Below, in pieces: positions 47,235 through 55,145 of a stretch of DNA of 64,000 nucleotides. Position 1 is the first letter of the stretch. Every line of letters starts with the position of its first letter. The DNA is taken from the NCBI GenBank assembly GCA_965220645.1, contig OZ244836.1, positions 744,001-808,000 on the forward strand, given 5' to 3'. The DNA comes from Aldehydirespirator sp965220645. GTDB lineage: Bacteria; Actinomycetota; Acidimicrobiia; Acidimicrobiales; Aldehydirespiratoraceae. A program made the position numbers and the translations under genes. The notes below the pieces were generated by a model, which was not told the origin of the DNA, did not search any database, and saw only the letters and a list, made by a program, of their open reading frames with translations.

Positions 47235-47373
47235 GCCATCTGACACCGGGAGGCTCGCCGGGTCTCCCGAATTGACCCTCGCGCCGCGGGTCGGGCCTCG
47301 CCATGGCTCCCTTCGGGTCGAGGGTCACACGGTGTCAGATGGCAATCGATGCCCGACCACACCGAAGGGAGCC
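47235..47373. promoter_or_regulatory. Three interleaved inverted repeats before the SLH gene
   Basis: Arm pairs: GCCATCTGACACCG 47235-47248 with its complement 47330-47343; GGTCGGGC 47289-47296 with 47351-47358; GGCTCCCTTCGG 47305-47316 with 47362-47373. The order is A-B-C-A'-B'-C', so the pairs cannot all form at once without a pseudoknot. The stretch ends 80 bp before the likely SLH start. It could be a structured leader, alternative hairpins, or the end of an unknown mobile element. Confidence 0.5.
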
Positions 47374-47396
47374 ACCATGTTGGGGCCTCTTTTTTC

Positions 47397-47451
47397 ACCG
47401 CCCGGCCAGCGACGCGGGACCGCCCGGCCAGCGACGCGGGACCGCCCGGCC
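47397..47451. repeat. 22-bp tandem repeat, two and a half copies
   Basis: The unit begins ACCGCCCGGCCAGCGACGCG; full copies lie at 47397-47418 and 47419-47440, with a partial copy to 47451. It abuts the ATG at 47453 and would occupy the ribosome-binding region of the SLH gene. Confidence 0.85.
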
Positions 47452-47452
47452 G

Positions 47453-48142
47453 ATGGCCCGCACAGTCGACACGCCAGGGGTGGGCCTTCGATGGCGCTGC
47501 GGTGCCGCGCTGGGGTTGAACCGGCGCAGGACTGCTGCGAGGTGTGTGGTTGTGGCTGTGATGGCCGCGTCGATCATCGCGGCTGCTCCCGCTGCGGTGG
47601 GCGCGCAGCAGGACATGTTCTTGGACGTGACCGACGGGGTGCACAAGCCCGCGATCGACGTTCTGGGGGAGATCGACCTCTTCGAGGGCACGCTTTGTGG
47701 CGAGGCCATGTTCTGTCCCGAAGAGCCGGTCGAGCGCTCCGACATGGCGGTGTGGCTCATACGCGCTCTTGGCGACGAGGAGCTTCCCGCAGCCGGTGCC
47801 ACCCGCTTCGCCGACGTCGACGCCGAGGTGTGGTGGGCGCCGTTTGTCGAGCGGCTCGCGGAGCTTGAGATCACCGTCGGCTGCCGCCTGGAGCCGCTGC
47901 GCTACTGCGGTGACACTTCGGTGAGCCGCGGTCAGATGGCGAGCTTCTTGGTGCGGGCCTTCGAGTTGGAGCCGGCTGAGCCGGCGGGCTTTGTGGACAC
48001 CGAAGGCAGCGTCCATGAGTCCAGCATCGACGCTCTGGCCGCGTCGGGGATCACTGTGGGCTGTGACAGTCATGATGTTGGGGTCAGTGGTCGGGGCTCG
48101 GATCTGACTCAGGGTGTGACGGGCCTTGTGCCTTTTCGATGA
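47453..48142 (+). pseudogene. SLH-triplet surface protein truncated at the IS110 end
   Basis: A signal-peptide-like N-terminus (RRRTAARCVVVAVMAASIIA, ending VGAQQ) is followed by SLH repeats (FLDVTDGVHKPAIDVLGEID; MFCPEEPVERSDMAVWLIRA; SVSRGQMASFLVRAFELEP). The third repeat stops after SGITVGCD, where relatives continue with another CP...RAQMA block. From about 48067 the sequence is unrelated and a stop comes at 48142 (229 aa). The rest of the protein is absent on the far side of IS110, so a deletion accompanied or followed insertion. Upstream in-frame starts exist, but the signal peptide favours ATG 47453. Confidence 0.75.
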
Positions 48143-48297
48143 TCTGTCGGTCCGGTGTCCCGGCTGCTGGCGCGCACCGACCGGTCGGGCGGACGTGACC
48201 TCATAGGAGCCTTGGGTAGACCACCTTGACTGTCCTGTCCGCCGTCCCGGCCGGTGGTGCCGACCCCACTGGCTAGCAAGGAAGGCAGGACTTCATC
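48067..48297 (+). ncRNA. Candidate bridge-RNA region of IS110
   Basis: This noncoding stretch upstream of the transposase can form GC-rich hairpins, for example GTCGGTCCGG paired near CCGACCGGTC. It contains CATAGGAGC, also found at the right end, as expected if a guide loop matches the donor junction. Bridge RNAs are established for IS110 elements such as IS621. Whether this one is made here is inference. Confidence 0.35.
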
Positions 48298-49509
48298 ATG
48301 GCGGATTTGATCGTCGGCATCTACGGCGGTGTCGACACTCACAAGGACCTCCACGTCGCGGCGGTCGTCGACCAGACGGGCCGGGTGCTGGGCACAGAGT
48401 CGTTCGCGGCGAACCCGGCGGGCTATCGGCGACTGGAGAGCTGGATTTGCGCGTTCGGGCCGGTCGTCAAGGCCGGGGTCGAGGGCACCAGCTCCTATGG
48501 GGTGGGGCTCACCCGTCACCTGCTCGGCGGCGGGATCGAGGTGGTGGAGGTGATCCGACCGAACCGCCAGGTGCGCCGCCGGCGCGGCAAGTCCGACACC
48601 GTCGACGCCGAAGCCGCCGCCCGCGCCGCGCTGAGCGGAGATGCCACCACCGCGCCCAAGGGCAACGACGGGATAGTCGAGTCGATCCGGGCGCTGCGGG
48701 TCGCGTTGTGCTCGACCCGCTCGCACCGCACCCGCGTCGCCAACCAGGTCCGCGACCTCGTCAACACCGCCCCCGAGCAGTTGCGCTGCGGCCTGGAGCC
48801 GCTCACAACCCCACAGCGGGTGCAGCGCTGCGCCCGGTTCCGCCCCGGCGACCTGACCCAGCCCGTCGAGGCCACCAAGGCCGCTCTGCGCACCCTGGCG
48901 CGCCAACACCTCGCCCTCAGCAGCGACCTCGACGAGCTCCGCGGCCACCTCGACCAACTCACCGTTGCCGCCAACCCGGCGCTGCGCGCCGCCAAAGGCA
49001 TCGGAACAGACACCGCGTCGATCCTGTTGATCGCAGCCGGCGACAACCCCGACCGGCTCCGCAGCGAAGCCTCCTTCGCCGCGCTCTGCGGCGCCAGCCC
49101 CGTGGAGGCGTCCTCGGGCAAGATCACCCGCCACCGCCTCAACCAGGGCGGCAACCGCCAAGCCAACCACGCGCTGTGGCGCATCGCCATGACCAGACTG
49201 CGCGTCGACGAACGCACCATCGCCTACGCCCAACGCCGCCGCGCCCAAGGCAAGACCACACGCGAGATCCTGCGCTGCCTCAAACGCCACATCGCACGCG
49301 AGATCTACCGACTGCTCACCGACCCGCCCGAGATTCCCCAAGGAGCGGACCTGCGCCGACAACGAACCCGACACGGACTCACCCTCAACGACACAGCCCA
49401 TGCCCTCAACACCCACGCCACCCGCATCTCAGAACTCGAACGAGGCCTCCGCCACAACCGCGACCTCGCCCAACGATACCAACAACACCTCGCCGAAATC
49501 ACGACTTGA
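48298..49509 (+). CDS. IS110-family transposase with C-terminal XRE-like helix-turn-helix
   Basis: 403 aa. The RuvC-like DEDD domain shows Asp in YGGVDTHKDLHV, Glu in AGVEGTSSYGVGL and Asp residues in GKSDTVDAEAAARAA. The Tnp_20-type domain carries the Ser motif region (AAKGIGTDTASILLIA, AALCGASPVEASSGKITRH). After residue 350 an XRE-like helix-turn-helix appears (LRRQRTRHGLTLNDTAHALN, THATRISELERGLRHN), present in some actinobacterial members. AAGGAAGG precedes ATG 48298. All visible catalytic residues are intact. Confidence 0.92.
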   Translation: MADLIVGIYGGVDTHKDLHVAAVVDQTGRVLGTESFAANPAGYRRLESWICAFGPVVKAGVEGTSSYGVGLTRHLLGGGIEVVEVIRPNRQVRRRRGKSDTVDAEAAARAALSGDATTAPKGNDGIVESIRALRVALCSTRSHRTRVANQVRDLVNTAPEQLRCGLEPLTTPQRVQRCARFRPGDLTQPVEATKAALRTLARQHLALSSDLDELRGHLDQLTVAANPALRAAKGIGTDTASILLIAAGDNPDRLRSEASFAALCGASPVEASSGKITRHRLNQGGNRQANHALWRIAMTRLRVDERTIAYAQRRRAQGKTTREILRCLKRHIAREIYRLLTDPPEIPQGADLRRQRTRHGLTLNDTAHALNTHATRISELERGLRHNRDLAQRYQQHLAEITT

Positions 49510-49599
49510 CAAACATAGGAGCATCTACCGAATCCGCGCCCTGCTCTACGCCGGCAGACCCAACTGGACCCTCCTCGACACCCTCACTCCGACCTGAAA

Positions 49600-50106
49600 C
49601 GCGGAGAGCCCGAAAAACCCTGCGTTGATGTACGAAGCGCTGTAAGTGAACTCTCCCGAAGCTGCGAAGTTTGCTACTACGAGCGAAGCTATCGGAATTG
49701 CTTTGCCGTCGGCCTCGACGATGTGTTCGGTTTGAATTCTTCCAGCGTCAGCCCACGACCGGTATCCTAGAACGTATCCGATGCTACCGTAAACCATACC
49801 TGTAGGTTCACCATACTCTATTGGTATTCTCTGGGGATCTAGAACTGTATTGGTTCTTAACACTGCAACATCATGCTGCTTGTCAATAGCTACTGTTTGC
49901 CAATCAATCGATAGCCACTCTCCAGCGGCTCGAACGCGAGGATTCATCCCGCGTTTCTCAATGACATGTAGAGCAGTGACCAAGTATTCGACACCATCCA
50001 CATTGATGATTACTCCACTTCCAGTTGAGACCAAATCGCCATTCACATGGCAACCCAACCACAGGAGCGGATTCAGTACGTTTGCCGTTGGTGGCGTAGG
50101 AATCAT
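49600..50106 (-). pseudogene. S1-type serine protease, frameshifted at the active serine and truncated
   Basis: The catalytic His (YLVTALHVIEKRG) and Asp (DKQHDVAVLRT) are present. At the third motif, YINAGF is followed by a run of five A on the plus strand (49613-49617). Removing one base gives GFSGSP, the expected active-site serine loop, so a single-base gain breaks the gene. Sequence identity to the family ends a few codons later, next to the IS110 side. It is therefore doubly inactive. It is not the same gene as the intact protease at 4954. Confidence 0.7.
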
Positions 50107-50161
50107 GCTGGGCCTCTCGTGTTAGACTTGGGGGAAACCAAGTGCATAGTATTGCCGTATT

Positions 50162-50316
50162 GGAGCTGACCCGGTTTGGTTGACACCCTGATCCTGGGAT
50201 CCTTGGAGGGTCCAGAGGGGAGTCAACTATGGGAGGACGCACTCGTGCGCCGTATCCGTTGGAGTACAAGGCCGAGCTGGTCCGGCTGGTTCGCGAGGAG
50301 TGCAGGTCGCAGCGGC
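50162..50316 (+). mobile_element. Relic of an IS3-type orfA
   Basis: A short IS end (GAGCTGACCCGGTTTGGTTG) is followed by ATG at 50229 and GGRTRAPYPLEYKAELVRLV, the usual start of an IS3 OrfA. It stops after about 30 codons, where the end of the next gene begins. Only the left tip of the element remains. Confidence 0.6.
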
Positions 50317-50319
50317 GGG

Positions 50320-51402
50320 CTACTGCATGTCTTCTGCATCGTCCTCATCGTCGGATTCCATTTCGGGCCAGTTCACGCGGATGAACGTCCCGTCGGGGTA
50401 CCTGTCGTCATCGGCGACATCGATCTCCTCAGCTAGGTCCTCAAGTATTTCTGGCAGTCGAGGGTCAAGACTCGCATCAGGATTCGACACCAGCTCAGTG
50501 ATGCGCCGGTGAAGTCCGATGGTGACATCAGCACCCGCTAGCTCGTGGACATGGTATTCGCCCGACTGATCGAGGGCAGCCTCGGTGCTGCCCACGAGCA
50601 TCGCGAAGCGTTGGTACCAAGCGGACTCAAGCGCGCTCCAATCTGTCTCAAAGAGGCGGAACATTGGAAGAAGCGAGTCTTCACTGTCCGGCGGACTCAT
50701 GGATTTGCATTGATGGCATCCGTGGGGAGGTCCCGTGACGTACTCTGCCGCCTCCAACTGCACGGCCCGGCCAGCCGCTATGGGTGAGGTGACACAAAGA
50801 AACAAGCGCGTCGGCGTTGAGAAGTGAGCCTCGCCGCTGCTGGTCACCTGCTGATAGCTGTCACGAATGAGCTTGGCGGGCTCGATGCGAAGGGGTTTCG
50901 GCGTTAGCGCCCTTGGGTTCTTCCGCCCCTTCGCTTCCGTCAACACATGTCGCCCGGCGTGTGTGACACTGCCGATATCGGGCCGCTTACCGGATGAGAT
51001 GCCGAATCTCTGCTTGTTGGTCACGGCATCAAGGTTGTAGTGCTTCTGACAGGCGTAGACCTTCGAGAGGAACGACATCGCTATCGCAATCCCGAAGTCC
51101 TCTGAGAGACTTCGCCGTGCCGAGCCGTGGTGCGTCTTCATGATCGAGTGGCCCTTCAACTGACCTCTCCAACCCGATACCACCGCTCTGACGCGTAGGA
51201 GATTGGATCGCAGCAGGGTTCTTTCTCGGCGCTGCATTCGAGACTCTGGCTCCCCGATGAATCGCGAGATGTTGTTGACCGTTATCGCTCGTGCCAAGTC
51301 GTTGAGGGTGACCGGCAAATCACTGACGTTTCCTTCACAGGGCCAAGTGTGGCCGCATCGCCCACAGGCCTCGTACTCGGTGAACGGAACGCTGAATCTC
51401 AT
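50320..51402 (-). CDS. Putative PD-(D/E)XK-type nuclease with Cys motifs
   Basis: 360 aa, family not recognised. The N-terminus has YEACGRCGHTWPC, a zinc-ribbon-like CxxC. The middle has SGKRPDIGSVTHAGRHVLTE followed by AKGR; the pattern PD...(about 12)...EAK is what a PD-(D/E)XK nuclease shows. A second CxxC follows (HGCHQCKS), and the tail is highly acidic (EMESDDEDDAEDMQ). ATG 51402 is used because AAGGGA lies seven bases upstream. It lies between mobile-element relics and the LRV/MoxR locus, so a defence role is possible but unproven. Confidence 0.6.
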   Translation of the reverse strand: MRFSVPFTEYEACGRCGHTWPCEGNVSDLPVTLNDLARAITVNNISRFIGEPESRMQRRERTLLRSNLLRVRAVVSGWRGQLKGHSIMKTHHGSARRSLSEDFGIAIAMSFLSKVYACQKHYNLDAVTNKQRFGISSGKRPDIGSVTHAGRHVLTEAKGRKNPRALTPKPLRIEPAKLIRDSYQQVTSSGEAHFSTPTRLFLCVTSPIAAGRAVQLEAAEYVTGPPHGCHQCKSMSPPDSEDSLLPMFRLFETDWSALESAWYQRFAMLVGSTEAALDQSGEYHVHELAGADVTIGLHRRITELVSNPDASLDPRLPEILEDLAEEIDVADDDRYPDGTFIRVNWPEMESDDEDDAEDMQ

Positions 51403-51737
51403 GGGGGATCCCTTACTAGAGAAGGCTCGACGCAGTTGCCCGGTCGCCTCATTGTCGCCTGCGTTGATGCCGGAGCGCAACCACGGGCTTCAGCGGCCAT
51501 CGGGGCGTGCCGTCGGCGATGTCGGAAATCTGAACCTCACCGGGGCTTCACGCAGGCTGTCTGTTGTGAGTCAAGCCCTGGCGCGCCGAGCATTGCCTCC
51601 GCAGAACCGGATCGGCCCGTCGTTTGCCGACGCGGCATTGGCTCACTGGGTTGGGGGTGTGCCAGGGGACTGCGACATGTTCGGTGGCACGGCACAACCC
51701 GCCCCTTGCGGTCTCGGCGCGGGCTCGTCGCCGGGGC
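51403..51737. other. Gap with no supportable gene
   Basis: Frames on both strands are short or shift character. I see no repeat, promoter or RNA structure here that I would name. Confidence 0.4.
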
Positions 51738-52076
51738 TTAGCGGTGTTCGTCGCCCCAGAGGTCTTTGTCTAGCGCCTTTTCGAGTCGGGCTATGACGGG
51801 CAGCGTGCCCCAGGTTTCGCCTCGTAGGAGTCGGCTGATGGAACTCTTGTTGACTCCGCTGAGTTCTTCGATTTTCTCGAGGCCCTTGCCGTCCATCGCG
51901 GCCTTGAGGCGTTTGACGAGTTCTTGAACGAGGCGGGCCTCGTCGGGCGCTTTGGGGGTGAGGCGACCCTCGGGCCAGGTGTGGCCTTCGGCGAGGTGGT
52001 CCTTGGGCTGGCGGTGTAGCCCGAGCAGGGTGTACTTGCTCTCGGGTCCCTTCCTGGGCTTGTCCGCCACGGTCAC
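51738..52076 (-). CDS. XRE-type helix-turn-helix regulator divergent from the LRV operon
   Basis: 112 aa. The C-terminal half is a clear helix-turn-helix (LVKRLKAAMDGKGLEKIEEL, SGVNKSSISRLLRGETWG, LPVIARLEKALD). The N-terminal 40 residues are basic and Pro-rich with no known domain. It is transcribed away from the LRV/MoxR/vWA operon, and the 136-bp gap holds a 12-bp palindrome, so it is the natural candidate to control that operon and itself. Confidence 0.75.
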   Translation of the reverse strand: MTVADKPRKGPESKYTLLGLHRQPKDHLAEGHTWPEGRLTPKAPDEARLVQELVKRLKAAMDGKGLEKIEELSGVNKSSISRLLRGETWGTLPVIARLEKALDKDLWGDEHR

Positions 52077-52144
52077 CGACAGTAACTCGCACCCGCGGCC
52101 CGAGCGCGGTTTCGGTCGGCGCCATCGGTGTCACACCCGGCACG

Positions 52145-52162
52145 TATGATCTGCATATGCAG
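52145..52162 (+). promoter_or_regulatory. -10 element and 12-bp palindrome of the LRV operon
   Basis: TATGAT at 52145-52150 is a good -10 hexamer, directly followed by CTGCATATGCAG (52151-52162), a perfect palindrome. No convincing -35 is seen. A start of transcription about seven bases after the hexamer would fall on the A of the ATG at 52157. A repressor bound to the palindrome would block initiation. Confidence 0.5.
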
Positions 52163-52216
52163 AAAATCAGGGAGACCGATGCCCTCAGGAACCGCAGCTG
52201 GAGGTGCTGGCGGTGA
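52157..52216 (+). CDS. 19-codon leader ORF overlapping the LRV gene start
   Basis: ATG 52157 encodes MQKIRETDALRNRSWRCWR and stops at TGA 52214-52216, overlapping GTG 52213 of the LRV gene (GTGA). It would be leaderless if transcription begins at the predicted site. Two Trp and several Arg codons lie at its end. It may couple translation or be fortuitous. Confidence 0.4.
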   Translation: MQKIRETDALRNRSWRCWR

Positions 52217-53934
52217 GCGACCGGCAGCGTCGCCGGGTGGTGTCTGTCGGTGCCGTGCGCGGCGTGCTGGCGTTGCGCGGGGGCCGCTGGGTGGTGGACA
52301 ACGACTCTGAGGTGCGGCTGTTGGAGGCGTTGCGGGGCGAGCGCGGCGCTCGGGATCGGTTGTGGGCTCTGGTGGCGGCGCTTGACGCTGGTGTTGTCGA
52401 GGCGGGGGACTTGAGGCGGCTGAACGGGCGGCTGTCGGTGATCGCGGCGCTGGAGCGGCCCGAGGAGGTGTGGCGGGTTCGGGTGCCTCGGGACCTGTTG
52501 GGCGCGGTGGCGTATGTGTGCGTGTGCGTGCGCGAGGAGATGTTGTTGCGCTGGTTGGGGTATGCGCTGGCGGCGCGGCTGGACGCGAACTTGGTGTGGG
52601 GCTTGTTGCCGGGTCCGGGTTGGGCGTCGTGGGATGTGCCGCATGGGCGTCGCTGGGAGACGTTCGGTCGGGATGTGCATTGGATCTCTGAGTTGCCCGA
52701 GTCGTTCTGGTCGCGGCTGGGCGCCCACAGCGATGAGCGGCTCCGGGCGGTGGCGGTTGCGTCTGATCCGGCGGCTCGGCCCAAGGTGCTCGAGAACCTG
52801 ATCGATGAGCACCTTGGGGTGCCAGAGGTGCTGGACTTGGTCGCCTCGCACCCCAGGACGCCGACTCGGGCTCTGCGTCGTGTGGCGCTGCGCTCGTGGA
52901 CTCGGGCGCGGCCCGATCTGCGGGTGGCGCAGAACCGCCGCGCGACTGCGGGGCTGTTGCGCGGGCTGGCCGACAACATCGACTGGGAGGTGCGCTATGT
53001 GGCGGCGGCGCATCCGAAGGCGCCGGTGCGGGCGCTGCGGCGCCTCGCCCGCGACGACTCCTATCAGGTGCGCGCTGCGGTAGCTGGTGCCGTGTCGGCG
53101 CCAGCGGCGGTGCTTGAGGCGCTGGCGTCGGATCGCAATGTTGGGGTGCGCAGGAATGTGGCGTCGAACCCGTCGACGCCCCAAGCGGTGCTTGAGGCGC
53201 TGTTGGGGGACCGGCGAGCGGTGGTGCGGGCCGCGGCCGCAAGGAACGAGATCACGCCGGTGGAGGCGGTTGCTGGTCGGGTTCGCGATCGAGCCATCAA
53301 GGTGCGCAGCGAGGTAGCGGCGCGCGGCGTTGGAGCCGAGGTACTCGCTGTTCTTGCAGATGATCCCAAGTGGGCGGTGAGACAGGCGGTCGCGTACAAC
53401 GTGCAGGCGCCGCCGGAGGTGTTGGACCGTCTCGCTGGGGACTGGTGCGACGAGGTGCGCGCTGGTGTCGCGTACAACACCGGCGCGACGTCAGCTGCGC
53501 TGAGTGCACTGGCGCGAGATGAGTTTCTGTGGGTCAGGGTCCATGTGGCCGTCAACGCGTCTGTGCCGATCGATCTGCTGGTGGTGCTGGCCGCAGATGA
53601 GGACTCCTATCTGAGGGGCGAAGCTGCCCAGAACCCCGCGATGCCGCTGGCGCAACTCAACAGGCTGGCGACCGATGAGTTCTGGGAGGTCCGAGCCGGG
53701 GTCGCGTTGAACCCCAAGGCGTCTGAGGATCTCCTGACGAAGCTGGCCGAGGACCATCACAGCGGTGTGCGGCGTTGCGTGTGCGAGAACGACGAAGCGC
53801 CTCTGCGTCTGGTGGACGCTCTGAGGTCTGATCGGGACTATCGGGTGCGCTCCGCTGCCGCGGCCGCATGCGAGCGGCGCCGCGACCAGGCCGCGGACGA
53901 CGCCGCATCGAAGCGAACTGTCCAGCACGCCTAG
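52213..53934 (+). CDS. Leucine-rich-repeat-variant (LRV) protein, gene 1 of the conflict operon
   Basis: 573 aa. An N-terminal cap of about 190 residues (EAGDLRRLNGRL, ALAARLDANLVWGLL, ETFGRDVHWISELPESFWSR) is followed by about fifteen LRV-type helical repeats of 22-25 residues (VRRNVASNPSTPQAVLEALL; VRQAVAYNVQAPPEVLDRLA; VRAGVALNPKASEDLLTKLA). Such solenoids bind protein or nucleic acid. The cap and repeats are paralogous to the C-terminal half of gene 4. No catalytic motif is seen, so a sensor or adaptor role is inferred. GGAGG lies eight bases before GTG 52213. It is followed after 22 bp by the MoxR gene. Confidence 0.82.
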   Translation: MSDRQRRRVVSVGAVRGVLALRGGRWVVDNDSEVRLLEALRGERGARDRLWALVAALDAGVVEAGDLRRLNGRLSVIAALERPEEVWRVRVPRDLLGAVAYVCVCVREEMLLRWLGYALAARLDANLVWGLLPGPGWASWDVPHGRRWETFGRDVHWISELPESFWSRLGAHSDERLRAVAVASDPAARPKVLENLIDEHLGVPEVLDLVASHPRTPTRALRRVALRSWTRARPDLRVAQNRRATAGLLRGLADNIDWEVRYVAAAHPKAPVRALRRLARDDSYQVRAAVAGAVSAPAAVLEALASDRNVGVRRNVASNPSTPQAVLEALLGDRRAVVRAAAARNEITPVEAVAGRVRDRAIKVRSEVAARGVGAEVLAVLADDPKWAVRQAVAYNVQAPPEVLDRLAGDWCDEVRAGVAYNTGATSAALSALARDEFLWVRVHVAVNASVPIDLLVVLAADEDSYLRGEAAQNPAMPLAQLNRLATDEFWEVRAGVALNPKASEDLLTKLAEDHHSGVRRCVCENDEAPLRLVDALRSDRDYRVRSAAAAACERRRDQAADDAASKRTVQHA

Positions 53935-53956
53935 ACGATCAGGGAGGTACCTGAAG

Positions 53957-55102
53957 GTGACCACAACCAAACAGCGCAACAGACCCCCGACAGCGGGCGC
54001 GACCCAAGCCGACACTCTCGCGGCTATGCAGATCCTGCTGGCCGCGGGCATACCGGTGCTGTTGTGGGGTGACCCCGGCACCGGCAAGACCCACACCATC
54101 GAGGCCTTCGCTCGGCGCGCCGGGTGGCGCACGGTGTCGGTGATCGCGTCGATCCATGACCCCACCGACTTCGCGGGGCTGCCGGTGCGCACCGACGCGG
54201 GGGTGGTGTTCGAGCCGCCGGCGTGGGCCCGCCGCACCGCGGAGAGCGACGGGATGTCGCTGGTGTTCTTCGACGAGGTCAACACTGCCACCCCCGCGAC
54301 CCAGAACGCGCTCATGAGAGTCGTGCTCGAAGGCCGGGTCGGGGACCTCGAGCTTGGAGAGGGCGTGCGGTTCGCGGCTGCGGCGAACCCTCCGTCGCAG
54401 AACAGCGCGGCGTGGGATCTCAGCGCTCCGTTGGCGAACCGGTTTGCGCATCTGGAGTGGCCTGTGAGCTTCGAGGACTGGAAGGCCGGCTACCTCGGCG
54501 GCTGGCCCGACCCCGACCCCCTTGACATCGACTTGAGCGCCATCGACCCCTACAGCCGCGAGCTGGTCAGGTTGTTGCAGGCCTCGTTCCTGGCCACCCG
54601 GCCGGCTCTGGTGTGTGAGGTGCCCGACAACGGCACCGCATTGCGGGGCTGGCCCTCGCCGCGATCATGGGAGCGCCTCGCAAACTGTCTTGCCATAGCC
54701 GACACCGCCGGGGTGTCAGACGACGTGCGGCTGCTGGTCGCGTCCGCGTTGGTGGGGGACGGCGCCGCGGCCGAGTACCTGGCGTACCTGCGCAACCTGG
54801 ACCTGCCAGACCCCAAGGACCTGCTCACCTATCCGGCCAAGTTCGGCGAACTGCGACGCACTGACCAGCAACTCGCCGCGCTCGACGCGGTTGTCGCCGC
54901 CGCGGCTGCTGACCCCAAGTGCTGGCGCGACGCGTTCCGGGTGTGCATCGTCGCCGCGGGCTGCGGAGCCCCCGATGTGGCCGCGTCGGCCGCGATGCGC
55001 CTCGCCGAGATCAAGCCCACATCTGTGAGGCTGCCGGCGGGACATGAGGTCTTCGCGCGGATCCTCGCCGACGCCGGCCTGTTGGAGGACCCCGACACAT
55101 GA
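53957..55102 (+). CDS. MoxR-type AAA+ ATPase, gene 2 of the conflict operon
   Basis: 381 aa. Walker A LLWGDPGTGKTHTIEAF (about residues 35-51), ASIHDPTDFAGLPVRTDAGV typical of the MoxR insert, Walker B SLVFFDEVNTATPATQNALM, sensor region FAAAANPPSQNSAAWDLSAP and LANRFAHLEW with the arginine finger. MoxR ATPases act as chaperones that remodel a target together with a vWA partner, here the next gene 43 bp on. The GTG start follows GGGAGG. The C-terminal 120 residues are helical and unassigned. Confidence 0.9.
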   Translation: MTTTKQRNRPPTAGATQADTLAAMQILLAAGIPVLLWGDPGTGKTHTIEAFARRAGWRTVSVIASIHDPTDFAGLPVRTDAGVVFEPPAWARRTAESDGMSLVFFDEVNTATPATQNALMRVVLEGRVGDLELGEGVRFAAAANPPSQNSAAWDLSAPLANRFAHLEWPVSFEDWKAGYLGGWPDPDPLDIDLSAIDPYSRELVRLLQASFLATRPALVCEVPDNGTALRGWPSPRSWERLANCLAIADTAGVSDDVRLLVASALVGDGAAAEYLAYLRNLDLPDPKDLLTYPAKFGELRRTDQQLAALDAVVAAAAADPKCWRDAFRVCIVAAGCGAPDVAASAAMRLAEIKPTSVRLPAGHEVFARILADAGLLEDPDT

Positions 55103-55145
55103 TCGCCGCACACCAACCAGATCCGCATAGTGCGCAGGAGGCGCC

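Larger units (their letters stand above)
48067..49523 (+). mobile_element. IS110-family element
   Basis: It has one DEDD transposase, no terminal inverted repeats, and a long noncoding 5' region (about 230 nt) against a very short 3' region, as in IS110-group elements that encode a bridge RNA on the left. CATAGGAGC occurs at 48202-48210 inside the left noncoding region and at 49514-49522 just after the gene. The left end is placed where SLH homology stops. Both ends are approximate. Confidence 0.65.

Noticed and set aside
48109..49416. 435-codon minus-strand frame
   Set aside because: Antisense of the IS110 transposase.
51643..53242. Two long minus-strand frames of 513 and 389 codons
   Set aside because: Pro/Arg/His-rich antisense of the LRV gene; the XRE gene and LRV repeats explain the real coding.
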